Positions 16,223 through 26,538 are shown, counted from the stretch's first letter. The stretch: DNA of 64,000 nucleotides from Salipiger pentaromativorans (GCF_024721115.1 NZ_JAMDHK010000018.1:47792-111791), one strand, 5' to 3'. A program made the numbers and translations. The notes: a model not told the origin generated them from the sequence alone.

Positions 16223-18326
16223 GCCGGTGGTCGCCCGCGACTTTCCCGATCTTTCGCGGCTCTTGTCGCCACGCAGCGTGGCGATCCTGGGCGCCAGTGA
16301 AAGGCCCCGTAGCGTGGGCAGCGACACCTTGCTGAACCTTGCCGAGCATTCCGACTTCGATGGGCAGATCTTTCCGGTCAACCCCGGGCGTGAAAGGGTG
16401 CATGGTTTGCGCGCCTATTCTGCAATGTCGGCCTTGCCTGGCCCCGTCGATGTGGCGGTGGTGTGCCTTCCAGCCGATGCGGTGGTGGGCGCCTTGCGCG
16501 ATTGCGCGGCAGCAGGAACGGGGTTTGCGGTGGTCTTCACCTCTGGCTTTGGCGAAACCGGGGATGAGGGCCGTGCCGTCGAAGCCGAGATGGCTGAAAT
16601 CGCCCGGCAAAGCGGGATGCGCATCTACGGGCCGAACTCGCCAGGGCTGAGCAACATCAACCGCCGCCTTGGGCTGACCTTTTCACCGGTATTCAAGAAC
16701 GACACGCTGGGCGGCGGCATTGGGCTTGTCACCCAGGGCGGCGGACTTGGCCGCGCCTTCATCCAGGCAAGCGAACGGGGTATCGGCGTTGGCCTGTGGT
16801 GCTCTACCGGCAACGAAGCCGACCTGACCATGGCCGATGTCGTGTACCACATGGTGGGCGATCCCGACATAAAGGTAATCGCCCTTCTCGCCGAAGGCTT
16901 CCGCGACGGGCCGCGCTTTCTGGCAGCTGCCCGCGCCGCTGCTCGCGCCGGCAAGCCGGTGGTGGCGATGAAGGTGGGCAAGTCGGACTATGGCGTTGCT
17001 GCCACCCGTTCGCACACCGCCGCGCTTGCCGGATCGGCGGCGGTCACCTCGGCACTGTTTCGCCAGCATGGCATCGTCGAGGTGGAGGATCTGGACGAAT
17101 TGATCGATACGGTGGCGCTGTTCGAGCGCGTCGGCATCGCCCCGCGGCGGGGGATCTGCGTCTATTCCTTCTCGGGTGGCACAGCGGCGCTGGCCGCCGA
17201 TATGGTGGGCAGCGCCGGGCTGATCCTGTCCGAACTGGCCCCCGGCACCCGCGCGGGGTTGCGTGCGCTGGCCCCGTCTTATGCGGCGGTCGATAACCCG
17301 GTGGACCTGACCACCCAGGTCTTCACCCAAGACAAGCTCAACCGCGATTGCCTGTCGCTGGTGGCGCGGGACCCGGCCACCGATGTTGTGCTTCTGCCGA
17401 TTCCCGCCGACTACGGCCCGATCACCGACCGGTCCGCCGACGACATGGTCGCGCTGGCGCCGGACAGCCCGGCTCTGCTCCTGCCGGTCTGGATGAGCGG
17501 GCATCGCGCCGCTGGCTATGCCACGCTGAACGCGGCAGGGCTGGCGCCTTTTCGCAGCCTCGGCAAGGCAGTGACGGCGTTGAAGCGGCTGATCTGGCGC
17601 GGCGACTGGAGCCCCTCGGGGACCTCCACGCTTGCTCTACCCGCATTTCCGCCCGGCGAGCTTGACGAGGCTGCCGCCAAGGCGGTGCTGGCCGACCTGG
17701 GTCTGACCGTGCCCGAAGGACGGGTCGTGACCAGTGCCAGACAGGCAGGCGAGGCGGCGCGCGGGATCGGCTTTCCGGTGGTGCTCAAGGCGCTGGTGCC
17801 CGGTCTTCTGCACAAGACCGAAGCCGGGGCCGTGGCCGTCGGGCTGATGGATGAGCAGGCGCTGGCGGCGGCCTGGGGCGCGATGATGACATCGCTTTCA
17901 GCACAGGGGCACAGGCTGGAGCGCGCTCTGGTTGAGCGCATGGAACAGGGGCCGGGCGTCGAGGTGATGGCGGGACTGCACCGCGATCCGGTGTTCGGCC
18001 CGGTGGTGAGCTTCGGCCTCGGCGGCGTGATGGTCGAGGCGCTTTCTGACGTCACGCACCGCGCCGCGCCCTTTGGGCGGGACGAGGCGCTGGCGATGAT
18101 CGACGAGATCCGCGGACGCGCACTGCTGGGTCCGCTGCGCGGCCGCCCCGGCGCCGATCTGGGCGCGCTGGCCGATCTTCTCGTGATCCTGGCCGCCCTG
18201 GGTGCGCGCGGCGACATCGCGGAGATGGATCTCAATCCGGTGCGCGCCGGTCCGGCGGGTGCGACGGTGCTTGACGCGGTGATCCTGCGCGCTCCGACCG
18301 AGATAGAAGGAAAGGCAAGGCAATGA
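16215..18326 (+). CDS. ADP-forming acyl-CoA synthetase (fused alpha-beta)
   Basis: 703 residues from GTG 16215 (VAEPVVARDFPDLSRLL). The frame is open further upstream, but only this start fits the family N-terminus, and it overlaps the MaoC stop. The CoA-binding domain (LLSPRSVAILGASERPRSVG), QGGGLG near 175, the phospho-His motif RSHTAALAG and the C-terminal ATP-grasp (PVVLKALVPGLLHKTEAGAV) are all present. It is a paralogue of the gene at 3287. It could release or recover a CoA thioester formed later in the operon. Confidence 0.9.
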   Translation: MAEPVVARDFPDLSRLLSPRSVAILGASERPRSVGSDTLLNLAEHSDFDGQIFPVNPGRERVHGLRAYSAMSALPGPVDVAVVCLPADAVVGALRDCAAAGTGFAVVFTSGFGETGDEGRAVEAEMAEIARQSGMRIYGPNSPGLSNINRRLGLTFSPVFKNDTLGGGIGLVTQGGGLGRAFIQASERGIGVGLWCSTGNEADLTMADVVYHMVGDPDIKVIALLAEGFRDGPRFLAAARAAARAGKPVVAMKVGKSDYGVAATRSHTAALAGSAAVTSALFRQHGIVEVEDLDELIDTVALFERVGIAPRRGICVYSFSGGTAALAADMVGSAGLILSELAPGTRAGLRALAPSYAAVDNPVDLTTQVFTQDKLNRDCLSLVARDPATDVVLLPIPADYGPITDRSADDMVALAPDSPALLLPVWMSGHRAAGYATLNAAGLAPFRSLGKAVTALKRLIWRGDWSPSGTSTLALPAFPPGELDEAAAKAVLADLGLTVPEGRVVTSARQAGEAARGIGFPVVLKALVPGLLHKTEAGAVAVGLMDEQALAAAWGAMMTSLSAQGHRLERALVERMEQGPGVEVMAGLHRDPVFGPVVSFGLGGVMVEALSDVTHRAAPFGRDEALAMIDEIRGRALLGPLRGRPGADLGALADLLVILAALGARGDIAEMDLNPVRAGPAGATVLDAVILRAPTEIEGKARQ

Positions 18327-19141
18327 CGGTAAAGACGGACATCGGTTTCACCACCCGCGACCGCATCTATGTGCGCGGGCGCGATCTGGCCGATGAGATC
18401 CTGGGCAAGATGGATTTCGTCGACATGATCTATTTCACCGCCACGGGGAAAGAGCCGGATGCCCGCACCCGCGCGATGACCAACGCGATCATCGTCACCG
18501 CCACCGATCACGGCCTTACCCCCAGCGCCATCGCCGCGCGGATGACCATTCTCGGCGCGCCGGAATCGCTTCAGGGTGCGGTGGCCGCGGGCTTGCTGGG
18601 CGCGGGGAACCATTTTCTCGGCACCATGCAGAACGCCGCGGCCTTTACCCGCGACGAGATCGGCGAGCTGTCCGACAGCGACGACGACGCAGCCTATGCC
18701 GCCCGCGCGCAAGAGGCCGTGCGCGCCTTTCGCGCGGCGCGCCGGATCGTGCCAGGCCTCGGTCATCCGATCCATGTCGACGGCGACCCCCGCACGCCGG
18801 TCCTGCGCCGGATCGCCGGCGAGAATGGGTTCGACGGGCGGCACTGGCGCTTCATGGCGGCCGTCGAGGCCGCCGCCCGCGAGGAATATGGACGTCTGCT
18901 GCCCATCAACGCCGCCGGCGCGGTCGGGGCCACCGTTTCGGACATGGGGCTTGCCCCGATCTGGGCGCGGGCCTTCGCCCTGATTGGCCGATCCGCCGGG
19001 CTTCTGGCGCATCTGATGGAAGAGCTCGAAAATCCGCAGGGTCAGAAGATCTGGGACATGATCCTGGAACAGGACGACTCGGCGGAATGCGCCGGGATTG
19101 CCGACCCGGACCGCGCAGACAGCACAGGAGAGCAAAAATGA
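18323..19141 (+). CDS. Citrate-synthase-fold lyase, citryl-CoA-lyase-like
   Basis: A 272-residue homologue of the citrate-synthase domain of ATP-citrate lyase and citryl-CoA lyase. The glycine-rich GLGHPIHVDGDPRTP (His148) matches GIGHRV of that family, and RLLPINAAGAVG matches its LNVDG segment. The family's catalytic Asp would fall at A198 and the His of SGAH at A71, so two expected active-site residues appear absent. Retro-Claisen cleavage of a hydroxy-dicarboxyl-CoA is the family role, but this member's activity is open. ATGA overlap with both neighbours. Paralogue at 46382. Confidence 0.8.
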   Translation: MTVKTDIGFTTRDRIYVRGRDLADEILGKMDFVDMIYFTATGKEPDARTRAMTNAIIVTATDHGLTPSAIAARMTILGAPESLQGAVAAGLLGAGNHFLGTMQNAAAFTRDEIGELSDSDDDAAYAARAQEAVRAFRAARRIVPGLGHPIHVDGDPRTPVLRRIAGENGFDGRHWRFMAAVEAAAREEYGRLLPINAAGAVGATVSDMGLAPIWARAFALIGRSAGLLAHLMEELENPQGQKIWDMILEQDDSAECAGIADPDRADSTGEQK

Positions 19142-20259
19142 CCGGCACTGCACCGCTTTCGGGGCTTCGCGTTCTCGATCTGACCGAGCTTCTGCCTGGG
19201 CCCTATGCAACGCAGCAACTGGCCGAGATGGGGGCCGAGGTCATCAAGGTCGAACGTCCTGCGGGCGACGCCGCGCGCGCCATGTTCCCCGGCCTCTTTG
19301 CCGCCGTGAACCGCGGCAAGAAAAGCATCGCCCTGAACCTAAAGGATGACACAGACCGCGCGGCTTTCCTGCGGCTGGCCAAACGGGCGGACGTCGTGAT
19401 CGAGGGTTATCGCCCGGGCGTGACCGCGCGGCTGGGCATCGACTATGAGACGCTTTCGGCGCTCAATCCCGGCCTCGTCTACTGTTCGGTCAGCGGCTAT
19501 GGTCAGACCGGGCCGGCGCGCGACTGGCCGGGGCATGATCTGAACTACGCGGCGATGGCGGGCGCGGTGGCGATCTCGGGCGCGCCCGACGGACCGCCTG
19601 AATACACGACGGGCGTGCCGATCGGGGATCTCTCGGCAGCCATGTATGCCATCATCACCATTCTTGCTGCGTTGCACGGACGCGACGCCACGGGGCGGGG
19701 CCAGTATCTGGACGTGGCGATCACCGACGCGCTGGCCAGCTGGGTCGCCCCGCGCTACGGTGTGTGGGACGCCGGACGCCAGGCCGGGCGCGAGATCACA
19801 AAGGCCGATATCCTGCGCCGCGCCGCCTATGGTATCTTCGCGACCGCCGACGGTAAATACATCACCATCGGCGCGATCGAGACGCATTTCTTCCGCCGCC
19901 TGATCCGTGCCACCGGGATGACGGGCTTCGACGATCCTGCGCTTGACGACTTCGCCGCACGCACCGACCGCACGGATGATATCCGCGCCGCCCTGACCCC
20001 GCTGATCGCCGCGCGTCCCTATGCGCATTGGGCGGAGATCTTCGAGGCCGAGGATGTTCCCTTCGCCCCGGTCAACGGGCTGGAGGATCTGGCCCGGGAC
20101 CCGCAGCTCAAGGCGCGCGGGATGGTGCGCTCAGCCGGCGCGGCCCAGGTGATGGCCTTCCCGGTGCCGATGGCTGGGATGAGTGATCCGGCGGGCCACG
20201 TCCCGGCAGTGGGCGAGCATCAGGCCGAAATTCTGGACCAAGCCGAAAAGCTGGAGTGA
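19138..20259 (+). CDS. CaiB/BaiF family CoA-transferase
   Basis: 373 residues from ATG 19138, overlapping the previous stop and preceded by AGGAG. It shows LRVLDLTELLPGPYATQQLAE, GAEVIKVERPAGD, NRGKKSIALNL and VSGYGQTGPARDWPGHD. The catalytic Asp corresponds to D164 in TGVPIGDLSAAMY. It pairs with the citrate-synthase-fold lyase next to it, an arrangement suggesting CoA is moved from a product acyl-CoA to the incoming acid. Substrate unknown. Confidence 0.92.
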   Translation: MTGTAPLSGLRVLDLTELLPGPYATQQLAEMGAEVIKVERPAGDAARAMFPGLFAAVNRGKKSIALNLKDDTDRAAFLRLAKRADVVIEGYRPGVTARLGIDYETLSALNPGLVYCSVSGYGQTGPARDWPGHDLNYAAMAGAVAISGAPDGPPEYTTGVPIGDLSAAMYAIITILAALHGRDATGRGQYLDVAITDALASWVAPRYGVWDAGRQAGREITKADILRRAAYGIFATADGKYITIGAIETHFFRRLIRATGMTGFDDPALDDFAARTDRTDDIRAALTPLIAARPYAHWAEIFEAEDVPFAPVNGLEDLARDPQLKARGMVRSAGAAQVMAFPVPMAGMSDPAGHVPAVGEHQAEILDQAEKLE

Positions 20260-20265
20260 GGACCG

Positions 20266-21420
20266 ATGCAGTTTGAGCTGGACGACTGGCAGGAAACGGC
20301 GCGGCGCAGCTTCCGCAAATACCTTGACGCCGAGGTGGCGCCCCTGGTCGAGGCGCACGAGGATGCCCACCGTCCGCCGCCGCCCGAAGTGTTGCAGAAG
20401 ATGGGCGAGTTCGGCCTGCTGGGCGGTCTTTTGCCAGAGGCGCAAGGCGGTGCCGGGCTTGATTATCTGACATATTGCGCGCTGCTGTGCGAGCTGTCTC
20501 AGGTATGGCCGTCGCTGCGCAGCATCGTCAGCACGTCGAACCTTGTCCTGATGATCGTCGCGCAGCATGGAACGCCGGAGCAACAGGCAAGGTGGCTGGG
20601 CGATCTGGTTTCGGGTCGCAAGACAGCCTTTTTTGCGCTGACCGAGCCGAACGTCGGCTCGGACGCCAGCAACGTGGAAACACGGGCCCGGCGCGACGGT
20701 GATGGCTGGCGGCTGAACGGACGCAAACTGTATATCTCCAACGGGACCGGGGCCGATCTCGGGGTGGTTTTCGCGCGGTCGGGCGACGGCGAACGCGCGG
20801 AGGTATCGGCCTTCGTGGTCGAGGCGGGAACAGCAGGGTTTTCAACCCGAGAGGTCCGCAGCATGGGCATGAATTCATGCCCGCTAGGCGAGCTGCTGTT
20901 TGAGGACGTATTGCTGCCCGCAGACCACCTGATCGGCGCCGAGGGCGAGGCGTTCGCCATCGCCAAGCATTATCTGAACGTGGGGCGCTGTTTCGTTTCT
21001 TTCACCTGCCTGGGCCTGTCAATTGCCGCCTATGAGGCGGCGCTGCGATATGCGGGCGCGCGAGAACAGTTCGGACGCAAGATCGGCGGGTTTCAACTGG
21101 TCCAGCAGATGATCGCAGATATGTTGACTGGCGTGGAAACCTCGCGGTTGCTGGCGTGCCGGGCCGCTGACGCGCTGGATCGCGGGGCACCGGATCGCGG
21201 CCGGGCCTGTTCCATGGCCAAGCGTCACAACTCCGATACGGCTCTGCGGGTTTGCGAGACTGCCCTGCAAGTGCACGGCGGGGCCGGATACACCCGTGAT
21301 TTCCCCGTCGAGCGCTATTATCGCGATGTGCGACATCTCACGATCGCTGAAGGCACCAACCAGCTTCAGGCGCTGCTTCTGGCACAGGGGGCCCTGGGCA
21401 TCTCGGCGCTACGGGGCTGA
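20266..21420 (+). CDS. Acyl-CoA dehydrogenase (canonical catalytic Glu)
   Basis: 384 residues, last gene of the TRAP-headed operon. It begins MQFELDDWQETARRSFRKYL and contains FALTEPNVGSDASNVETRA, then PVERYYRDVRHLTIAEGTNQLQ, where the Glu of AEGTNQ is the standard base. A GTGAGGACC spacer precedes ATG 20266. It is the second dehydrogenase of this operon, consistent with two oxidation steps or two acyl substrates. After the stop come 74 bp and then decayed genes on the other strand. Confidence 0.93.
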   Translation: MQFELDDWQETARRSFRKYLDAEVAPLVEAHEDAHRPPPPEVLQKMGEFGLLGGLLPEAQGGAGLDYLTYCALLCELSQVWPSLRSIVSTSNLVLMIVAQHGTPEQQARWLGDLVSGRKTAFFALTEPNVGSDASNVETRARRDGDGWRLNGRKLYISNGTGADLGVVFARSGDGERAEVSAFVVEAGTAGFSTREVRSMGMNSCPLGELLFEDVLLPADHLIGAEGEAFAIAKHYLNVGRCFVSFTCLGLSIAAYEAALRYAGAREQFGRKIGGFQLVQQMIADMLTGVETSRLLACRAADALDRGAPDRGRACSMAKRHNSDTALRVCETALQVHGGAGYTRDFPVERYYRDVRHLTIAEGTNQLQALLLAQGALGISALRG

Positions 21421-21494
21421 TCGGTCCGCAGTTTGCGCACGGTCTGTCGCCGCTGCCGGTCTGAATGGCAGGCGGAATGCGGGCACAGGGCGGG

Positions 21495-22181
21495 TCAGAT
21501 TCCCAAATACGAACGGCGCACGTGATCGTCGTGGCGCAAGACGTCAGAGGCTGCGGCGAGGGCGATTGTCCCGTTTTCCAGAACATAGGCGCGGCTGGCG
21601 AAATCCAGCGCCATGTAGACATCCTGTTCCACCAGAAGAATGCTCAGGCCGGTGCGGCGCCGACCGTCGAGGGCCTCGTACATCTGCTCGACCATCAGAG
21701 GCGCGGGGCCGAGCGACGGCTCGTCGAGCATGATCATGCTGGGCCGGGCCATAAGCGCGCCCGATCGCCAGCATCTGCTGCTGACCGCCTGAGAGCCCTC
21801 CGGCAAGTTCGCGGGCCTTCTGGCTCAGCATCGGAAAGGGCGTCCTTTCGGTCTTTCGCGTCGAGTGCGGCGCTCGCACCCACGATCAGATTTTGCTCGA
21901 CCGTGAGTGACCCGAAGACGTGCCGCGCCTCAGGAACATGGACGAGGCCGAGGCGCGGAATCTCGCTGGCGGCAAAACCGCCGATTTCCTTGCCATCGTG
22001 GCGGATCGCTCTGGAACGGGCGGCCACAAGGCCCGAAATCGTGCGCAGAAGGGTGGATTTGCCCGCGCCGTTCGGTCCGATCACAGCCACGACCTCGCCC
22101 TCGGCCGATCTCGATGCTGACGCCGTGGAGCGCGTCGAGCAGACCGTAACCGGAGACGAGAGACTCGATCGACAGCTTCAT
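21495..22181 (-). pseudogene. Broken livF-type ABC transporter ATPase
   Basis: Pieces of one LivF protein lie in successive frames: MKLSIESLVSGYGLLDALHG (from 22181), VIGPNGAGKSTLLRTISG (Walker A, from about 22090), LAGGLSGGQQQMLAIGRA (signature motif, about 21830-21770), then MIMLDEPSLGPAPLMVEQMY (Walker B) to the end at 21495. At least three frameshifts, near 22097, 21840 and 21775, are needed to read it. It ends in the normal C-terminus RRSYLGI. It is non-functional unless the sequence contains errors, and the neighbouring genes are broken as well. Confidence 0.88.
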
Positions 22182-22207
22182 CTTGGGCCCCGGTTATAGT
22201 TTTCGCA

Positions 22208-23340
22208 TCAGTTCAGAGGATTGGGCTCTTCCACAGCCACCTCTGGCGGCCAGATCGTGACCTTTTTCGTGCCGCCGTTCTTCCATTGCGCGATCAGGTT
22301 CTGCGATCCGACGTTCCTGCCGTGTTCGTCGAATTTGATCCGCGAGAACGGCGAGATCAGCTGATCGCCGGGGATGTCGATCTTAAGGATGGCGGCGCGA
22401 AGGTTCTCGGTCGTCAGTTTCTGGCCGGACTCAAGCGTCTTCTCCAGCACGGCCTTCAGCGTGTAGACACCGCGGTTGCACATCGACGCATAGCTTGACG
22501 GCACGATGCCGTGCCGTTACTCGTAAGCCTTCACAAAACGCTGGGCGCGGTCCATGTCGGGATTTAAGTAGTCCACCGTGCTGAGATTGACGTCCTCGAC
22601 GAAGCCCCTGTCCACCAGTTGCGGGGTGCGCACATCAACCGGACCGCCACTGATTCCGACAATGTAGGGCTTGAAGTCATGCTGCTGCATTGCCTGGAGC
22701 TTGGTCACCACATCTTCGGTGTAGCCGGCCCAGATCACCATGTTGGCACTCGATGTCTGCACCCGCTTGACCGGCGGCAGAAGGTTGCGATCGCTGCGCG
22801 AATACGGCGCGCTGGCGGCGATCTCGATGCCCCGCTCCTCCAGCAGAACTTCGATCCGCTCGATGGTTCCGGCGCCGCGCGGGCTGTCTTCATAAAGCAA
22901 CGCCGGGACGACGTCGCCTTGCGTCATCAGGTGTTCGAAGAATTCCACGACCGTGGCCGCCTCGGTATCGGCTGTGATCTGATCGGAGAAATACCATTTG
23001 TAACCGCGCTCGAGGAGCTCGGCCGACACCGCCGGCGAGTTCAGGTGAGGAACCCGCGCCTGCTCGGCGAACTGCGCCGCAGCCGATGTGCCTGCGCTGA
23101 TCTCGCAGCCAAGGATGACCGGAGCCCGCTCGAGGCGGGTCAACCGCTCCATCACCTGGCGCACCACCCCGGGATTGCCCTGTGTGTCGTAAAGTTGGAT
23201 CTTCAGCGGCCGACCGGCGACGCCGCCATCGGCGTTGATGTGCTCAAGGGCAACTGCGATCCCCTTTTGCGCATCCTGTCCGGTCACGGCGATCGCTCCC
23301 GACATGGCGACGATCGCCGGCATCACGATTTCTTCGGCTT
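22208..23340 (-). pseudogene. Broken Liv-type ABC substrate-binding protein
   Basis: The frame reads as a periplasmic branched-chain-amino-acid-type receptor (AVTGQDAQKGIAVALEHINA, GCEISAGTSAAAQFAEQA, FVEDVNLSTVDYLNPD). It is interrupted by an in-frame TAA at 22517-22519 inside RFVKAYE-stop-RHGIVPSSYASM, most simply a CAA-to-TAA change. The signal peptide and first strand are missing: an in-frame TAA lies just upstream, and IS481-like sequence abuts at about 23344. With the broken livF it looks like the remnant of a Liv operon. Confidence 0.88.
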
Positions 23341-23343
23341 AGG

Positions 23344-23487
23344 TGTTTGATCCCACGGTTTAATGGTGTGATCCTTTCGCAGGAATGGAAGGAGGCCCTA
23401 TGGGACAAGTTCGTCACGGAAGCGCCACGACCACGCACGCCGTCAGAACAGCAATACAGCGATCGCAAGCTTCGCTCGCGGCGCTGC
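23344..23487 (+). mobile_element. IS481-family remnant (5' end with first 29 transposase codons)
   Basis: ATG 23400 opens MGQVRHGSATTTHAVRTA and IQRSQASLAAL, the typical N-terminus of an IS481-family transposase with its helix-turn-helix. Similarity then stops abruptly. The upstream TGTTTGATCCCACGG beginning at 23344 looks like the terminal repeat. The rest of the element is gone, and its outer edge coincides with truncation of the livK pseudogene. Confidence 0.7.
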
Positions 23488-23572
23488 GCCCTTGGGTCGC
23501 GGGTCGACTGACCGCCAGACTACGGCGCGCATTGCTGACTCGAAGGGTGCGATACCGCAAAGGGAAAAGAAA

Positions 23573-24758
23573 ATGGACAGTCAGCCGCAGCAGCCAGCCG
23601 AGGGGGACGGACCGCTTGCGGGTTACAGGGTGCTTGATCTTTCGGTCAACGTGCTTGGACCGGTGGCGATCCAGATCCTCGGCGACATGGGGGCCGACGT
23701 CATCAAGATCGAGTCACCCGACGGCAACTACACACGCCAGGTGGGACCGTCGCGCAACCCGAAGATGGGGGCACTGTTCCTCAATACAAACCGCAACAAA
23801 CGCTCGGTCGTGCTCGACCTGAAGAAACCCGACGCGCGGGCCGCGCTCCTTGATCTGGTGCGTTCCGCGGACGTGCTGGTGCATTCGATACGCCCCGGCG
23901 CCGCCGAACGGCTGGGCGTCGACTACGAGGCGATCCGCGCGGTCAATTCCCGCATCATTCATGCCTCGTCTTCTGGCTTCCGGCTGGATGGTGAGCGCCG
24001 CGACTGGCTTGCTTTCGACGATGTGATCCAGGGCGCCAGCGGCGTAGCCGGGATGATGGCCCGGGCCACCGATGAGCCGCGCTATTACCCACGGTAATCG
24101 CCGACAACTATGCGGTTACATCCAGGCATCGTCCATCGCGATGGCCTTCGTCTGGCGCGAGCGCACCGGCCACGGGCAGCAGGTAAACGTGCCGATGATG
24201 GATGCGATGGTCAACTTCAATCTGATCGAGCATCTCTGGGGCGCAACGCTCGACCGGCCCGATCTGGGCATGGGTTACAGCCGGGTATTCTCGCCCCATC
24301 ATCGGCCTTATCCAACGCAGGACGGGCACATCTGTGTGATGGCGGCGATGGACAACCAGTGGCTGCGTCTCTTCGACGCCATAGGCCGGCCCGAGCTGCG
24401 CGACGATCCACGATTTGCCACAGCAGAGTTGCGCACCGATCACATTGACTAGTTATATTGGTTCCTCGCCGAGGCAATCGCGGGGAATACAACCGCCGAG
24501 TGGCGCCGCCGGTTCGACGCGGCCGACGTGCCGAATGGACCGGCCAACAGCCTGGAGGATCTGCTGGTTGATCCCTATCTGGTTCAAACCGGGTATTTCG
24601 AGCGCCACGAGCACCCGACAGAGGGCGCCGTCGTGACGCTCCGGATACCGGTCCAGTTCTCGGACAGCCCCGGCCGGGTGCGCCGGCTGCCACCGCGGCT
24701 GGGCGAGCACACGGAGGAGGTTCTGTCCGAAATCCGCCTTCCGCGCGCCGACGCCTGA
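23573..24758 (+). pseudogene. Broken CaiB/BaiF CoA-transferase
   Basis: Starts MDSQPQQPAEGDGPLAGYRV with normal family sequence (GADVIKIESPDGNYTRQ, NRNKRSVVLDLKKP). Near 24095-24110 the frame shifts: the expected VIAD then LCGYIQASS is read only after what look like two single-base losses. Further on, an in-frame TAG at 24450-24452 falls within TDHID-stop-LYWFLAEA, a likely GAG-to-TAG change. The C-terminal part (ANSLEDLLVDPYLVQTGYF) continues in that same frame to 24758. A dead paralogue of the four intact CaiB genes. Confidence 0.9.
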
Positions 24759-24854
24759 CGGAACCAGGCCAGGCGGGCAGCCGGTGCCCGGCTGGCCAGG
24801 ATCGGTTCGCGGCCAACCGGACCCGCCTGTCCCAAGCTTCCGGCTCCGCCCATT

Positions 24855-25162
<308 letters not shown>

Positions 25163-25429
25163 GCTGCCGCCCATCTGCGCCATATCGCCGAAACCCAATT
25201 CGCCCGCGCCGTTCGCGCATCAACTCGTCGCCGAGATCGGGACCGGCGAGGCGCATCTACGCCAGATCAATGTGGCCGAACGTATGCACGGCTCGCCCGG
25301 ACTTCAGCTGCATAACGGACGACCAGGCTGAGTGTCGAAGGGCAGGATTCAGATGCACCCACCGGCTGACTTCTGCGCGTTTTTGGTGGCCTGGCCCGAC
25401 ACAGGAGCCGGGCCGACCACGATCTGGTA
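25163..25429. other. Gene-free remnant between the IS vestige and the TRAP operon
   Basis: About 270 bp in which no frame on either strand resembles a known family. It probably consists of degraded flank from the rearrangement that truncated the SDR. Nothing structured was seen apart from the IS edge. Confidence 0.4.
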
Positions 25430-26476
25430 TCAGTTCCTTTTCAGCGCGGACCGGAAGGCTTCCAGGATCTCGGTTCCGGGCTTGCCTTGGGCATCGAGTT
25501 GCTCGGCCCATTCGGACCCAACCGTCGACAGGATCTGGTTCAGCTTTTCGACATCTCCGGCGGGCAGGTCAACGAAGGTCACGCCCGCCTCGGCGATCTG
25601 CTGCTTGACTTCAAGGTTCTGGCGGTCGGCAGTTTCGCATCCTTCCCTAGTCAAATCTTCGCCGATCTCGGTGATCGCCTGCTGGACGTCTTCGGGCAGA
25701 CTGTCCCACTTTTCCTGCCTGATCACGTAGGTCGCGACAAAGGAACCAAAGTTCATCCCCTGCGTACCCCAGTCAAGGAATGTTTCCATTCCGTAAGGGG
25801 TGACACTGGGATAGGGGAAGAGCCCGGCGTCGATCGTCCCGCGCGACAGCGCCTCGCGCACTTCGGGCGCCGGCATCTGCACCGGCACGCCGCCGATTTT
25901 CTGGACGGTCAGGTCAAGCGCGCCGCCAGTGCTGCGGATCTTCAGGCCGTCCATGCTGTCCAAACCGGTGATCTCACGGCTCGACGTCAGCAGGTTGTAG
26001 GGCGGCAGCACCATCGCCATCAGCAGGCGCACGCCGTTCGGCGCGAATTCGGCCTGGTCTAGCGCGCCGCCGGGCTTGGCGATCTCCCAATAGGCCATCG
26101 TGCCCTCACACGACGTCGAAAACGCCTCGGGCAACTGCCCGACCGCCGAAAGGGGCATCTTGTCGCTGACATAGGAGGGGCCGACATAGCCGATATCGGT
26201 CACGCCGGTCTGGGTCAGCGAGAGCAGGTCCTTGGCCTTGCCGAGTTGCTGAGCCGGGAAGTACGCGAACTCGGTTTTCCCGGTCCGCTCGCTCACCCGT
26301 TCCATGAAAGGTTCGATCAGGCTCTGGGCAATGTAATGGCCGGTGGGCAGGCTGTCGGCCGCGCGCAGTTCGATCTCCTGCGCTGCAACCGGCTGCACGG
26401 CGAGCGGTAGCAAGGCAACGCTCAGGGCCCAGCCCGCTGTCCGTAAGGGCGATGGGAATTTGGATATTCTGGTCAT
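25430..26476 (-). CDS. dctP: TRAP transporter periplasmic solute-binding protein (DctP family)
   Basis: 348 residues from ATG 26476 behind GGAGGAGAATG. The frame extends far upstream into dctM as a shadow. The signal peptide is cleaved about VAAQ/EIEL near residue 33. DctP features include PAQQLGKAKDLLSLTQTGVTDIGYVGP and the ligand Arg in MDGLKIRSTGG (R181), which this copy retains, unlike the 9359 paralogue. Last gene of a Q-M-P TRAP operon, 62 bp after dctM. It probably recognises a carboxylate for the CaiB/acyl-CoA dehydrogenase genes across the divergent promoter. Confidence 0.93.
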   Translation of the reverse strand: MTRISKFPSPLRTAGWALSVALLPLAVQPVAAQEIELRAADSLPTGHYIAQSLIEPFMERVSERTGKTEFAYFPAQQLGKAKDLLSLTQTGVTDIGYVGPSYVSDKMPLSAVGQLPEAFSTSCEGTMAYWEIAKPGGALDQAEFAPNGVRLLMAMVLPPYNLLTSSREITGLDSMDGLKIRSTGGALDLTVQKIGGVPVQMPAPEVREALSRGTIDAGLFPYPSVTPYGMETFLDWGTQGMNFGSFVATYVIRQEKWDSLPEDVQQAITEIGEDLTREGCETADRQNLEVKQQIAEAGVTFVDLPAGDVEKLNQILSTVGSEWAEQLDAQGKPGTEILEAFRSALKRN

Positions 26477-26538
26477 GATTTCATTCTCCTCCTGTCTTTT
26501 AGGGTTATGGACTGGCGCTATTGCGCAGGCCGACGTCG

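Noticed and set aside
23385..23822. A 145-codon plus-strand frame starting in the IS481 remnant
   Set aside because: Only its first 29 codons from ATG 23400 match a transposase. The rest is an out-of-frame reading of spacer and the CaiB pseudogene.
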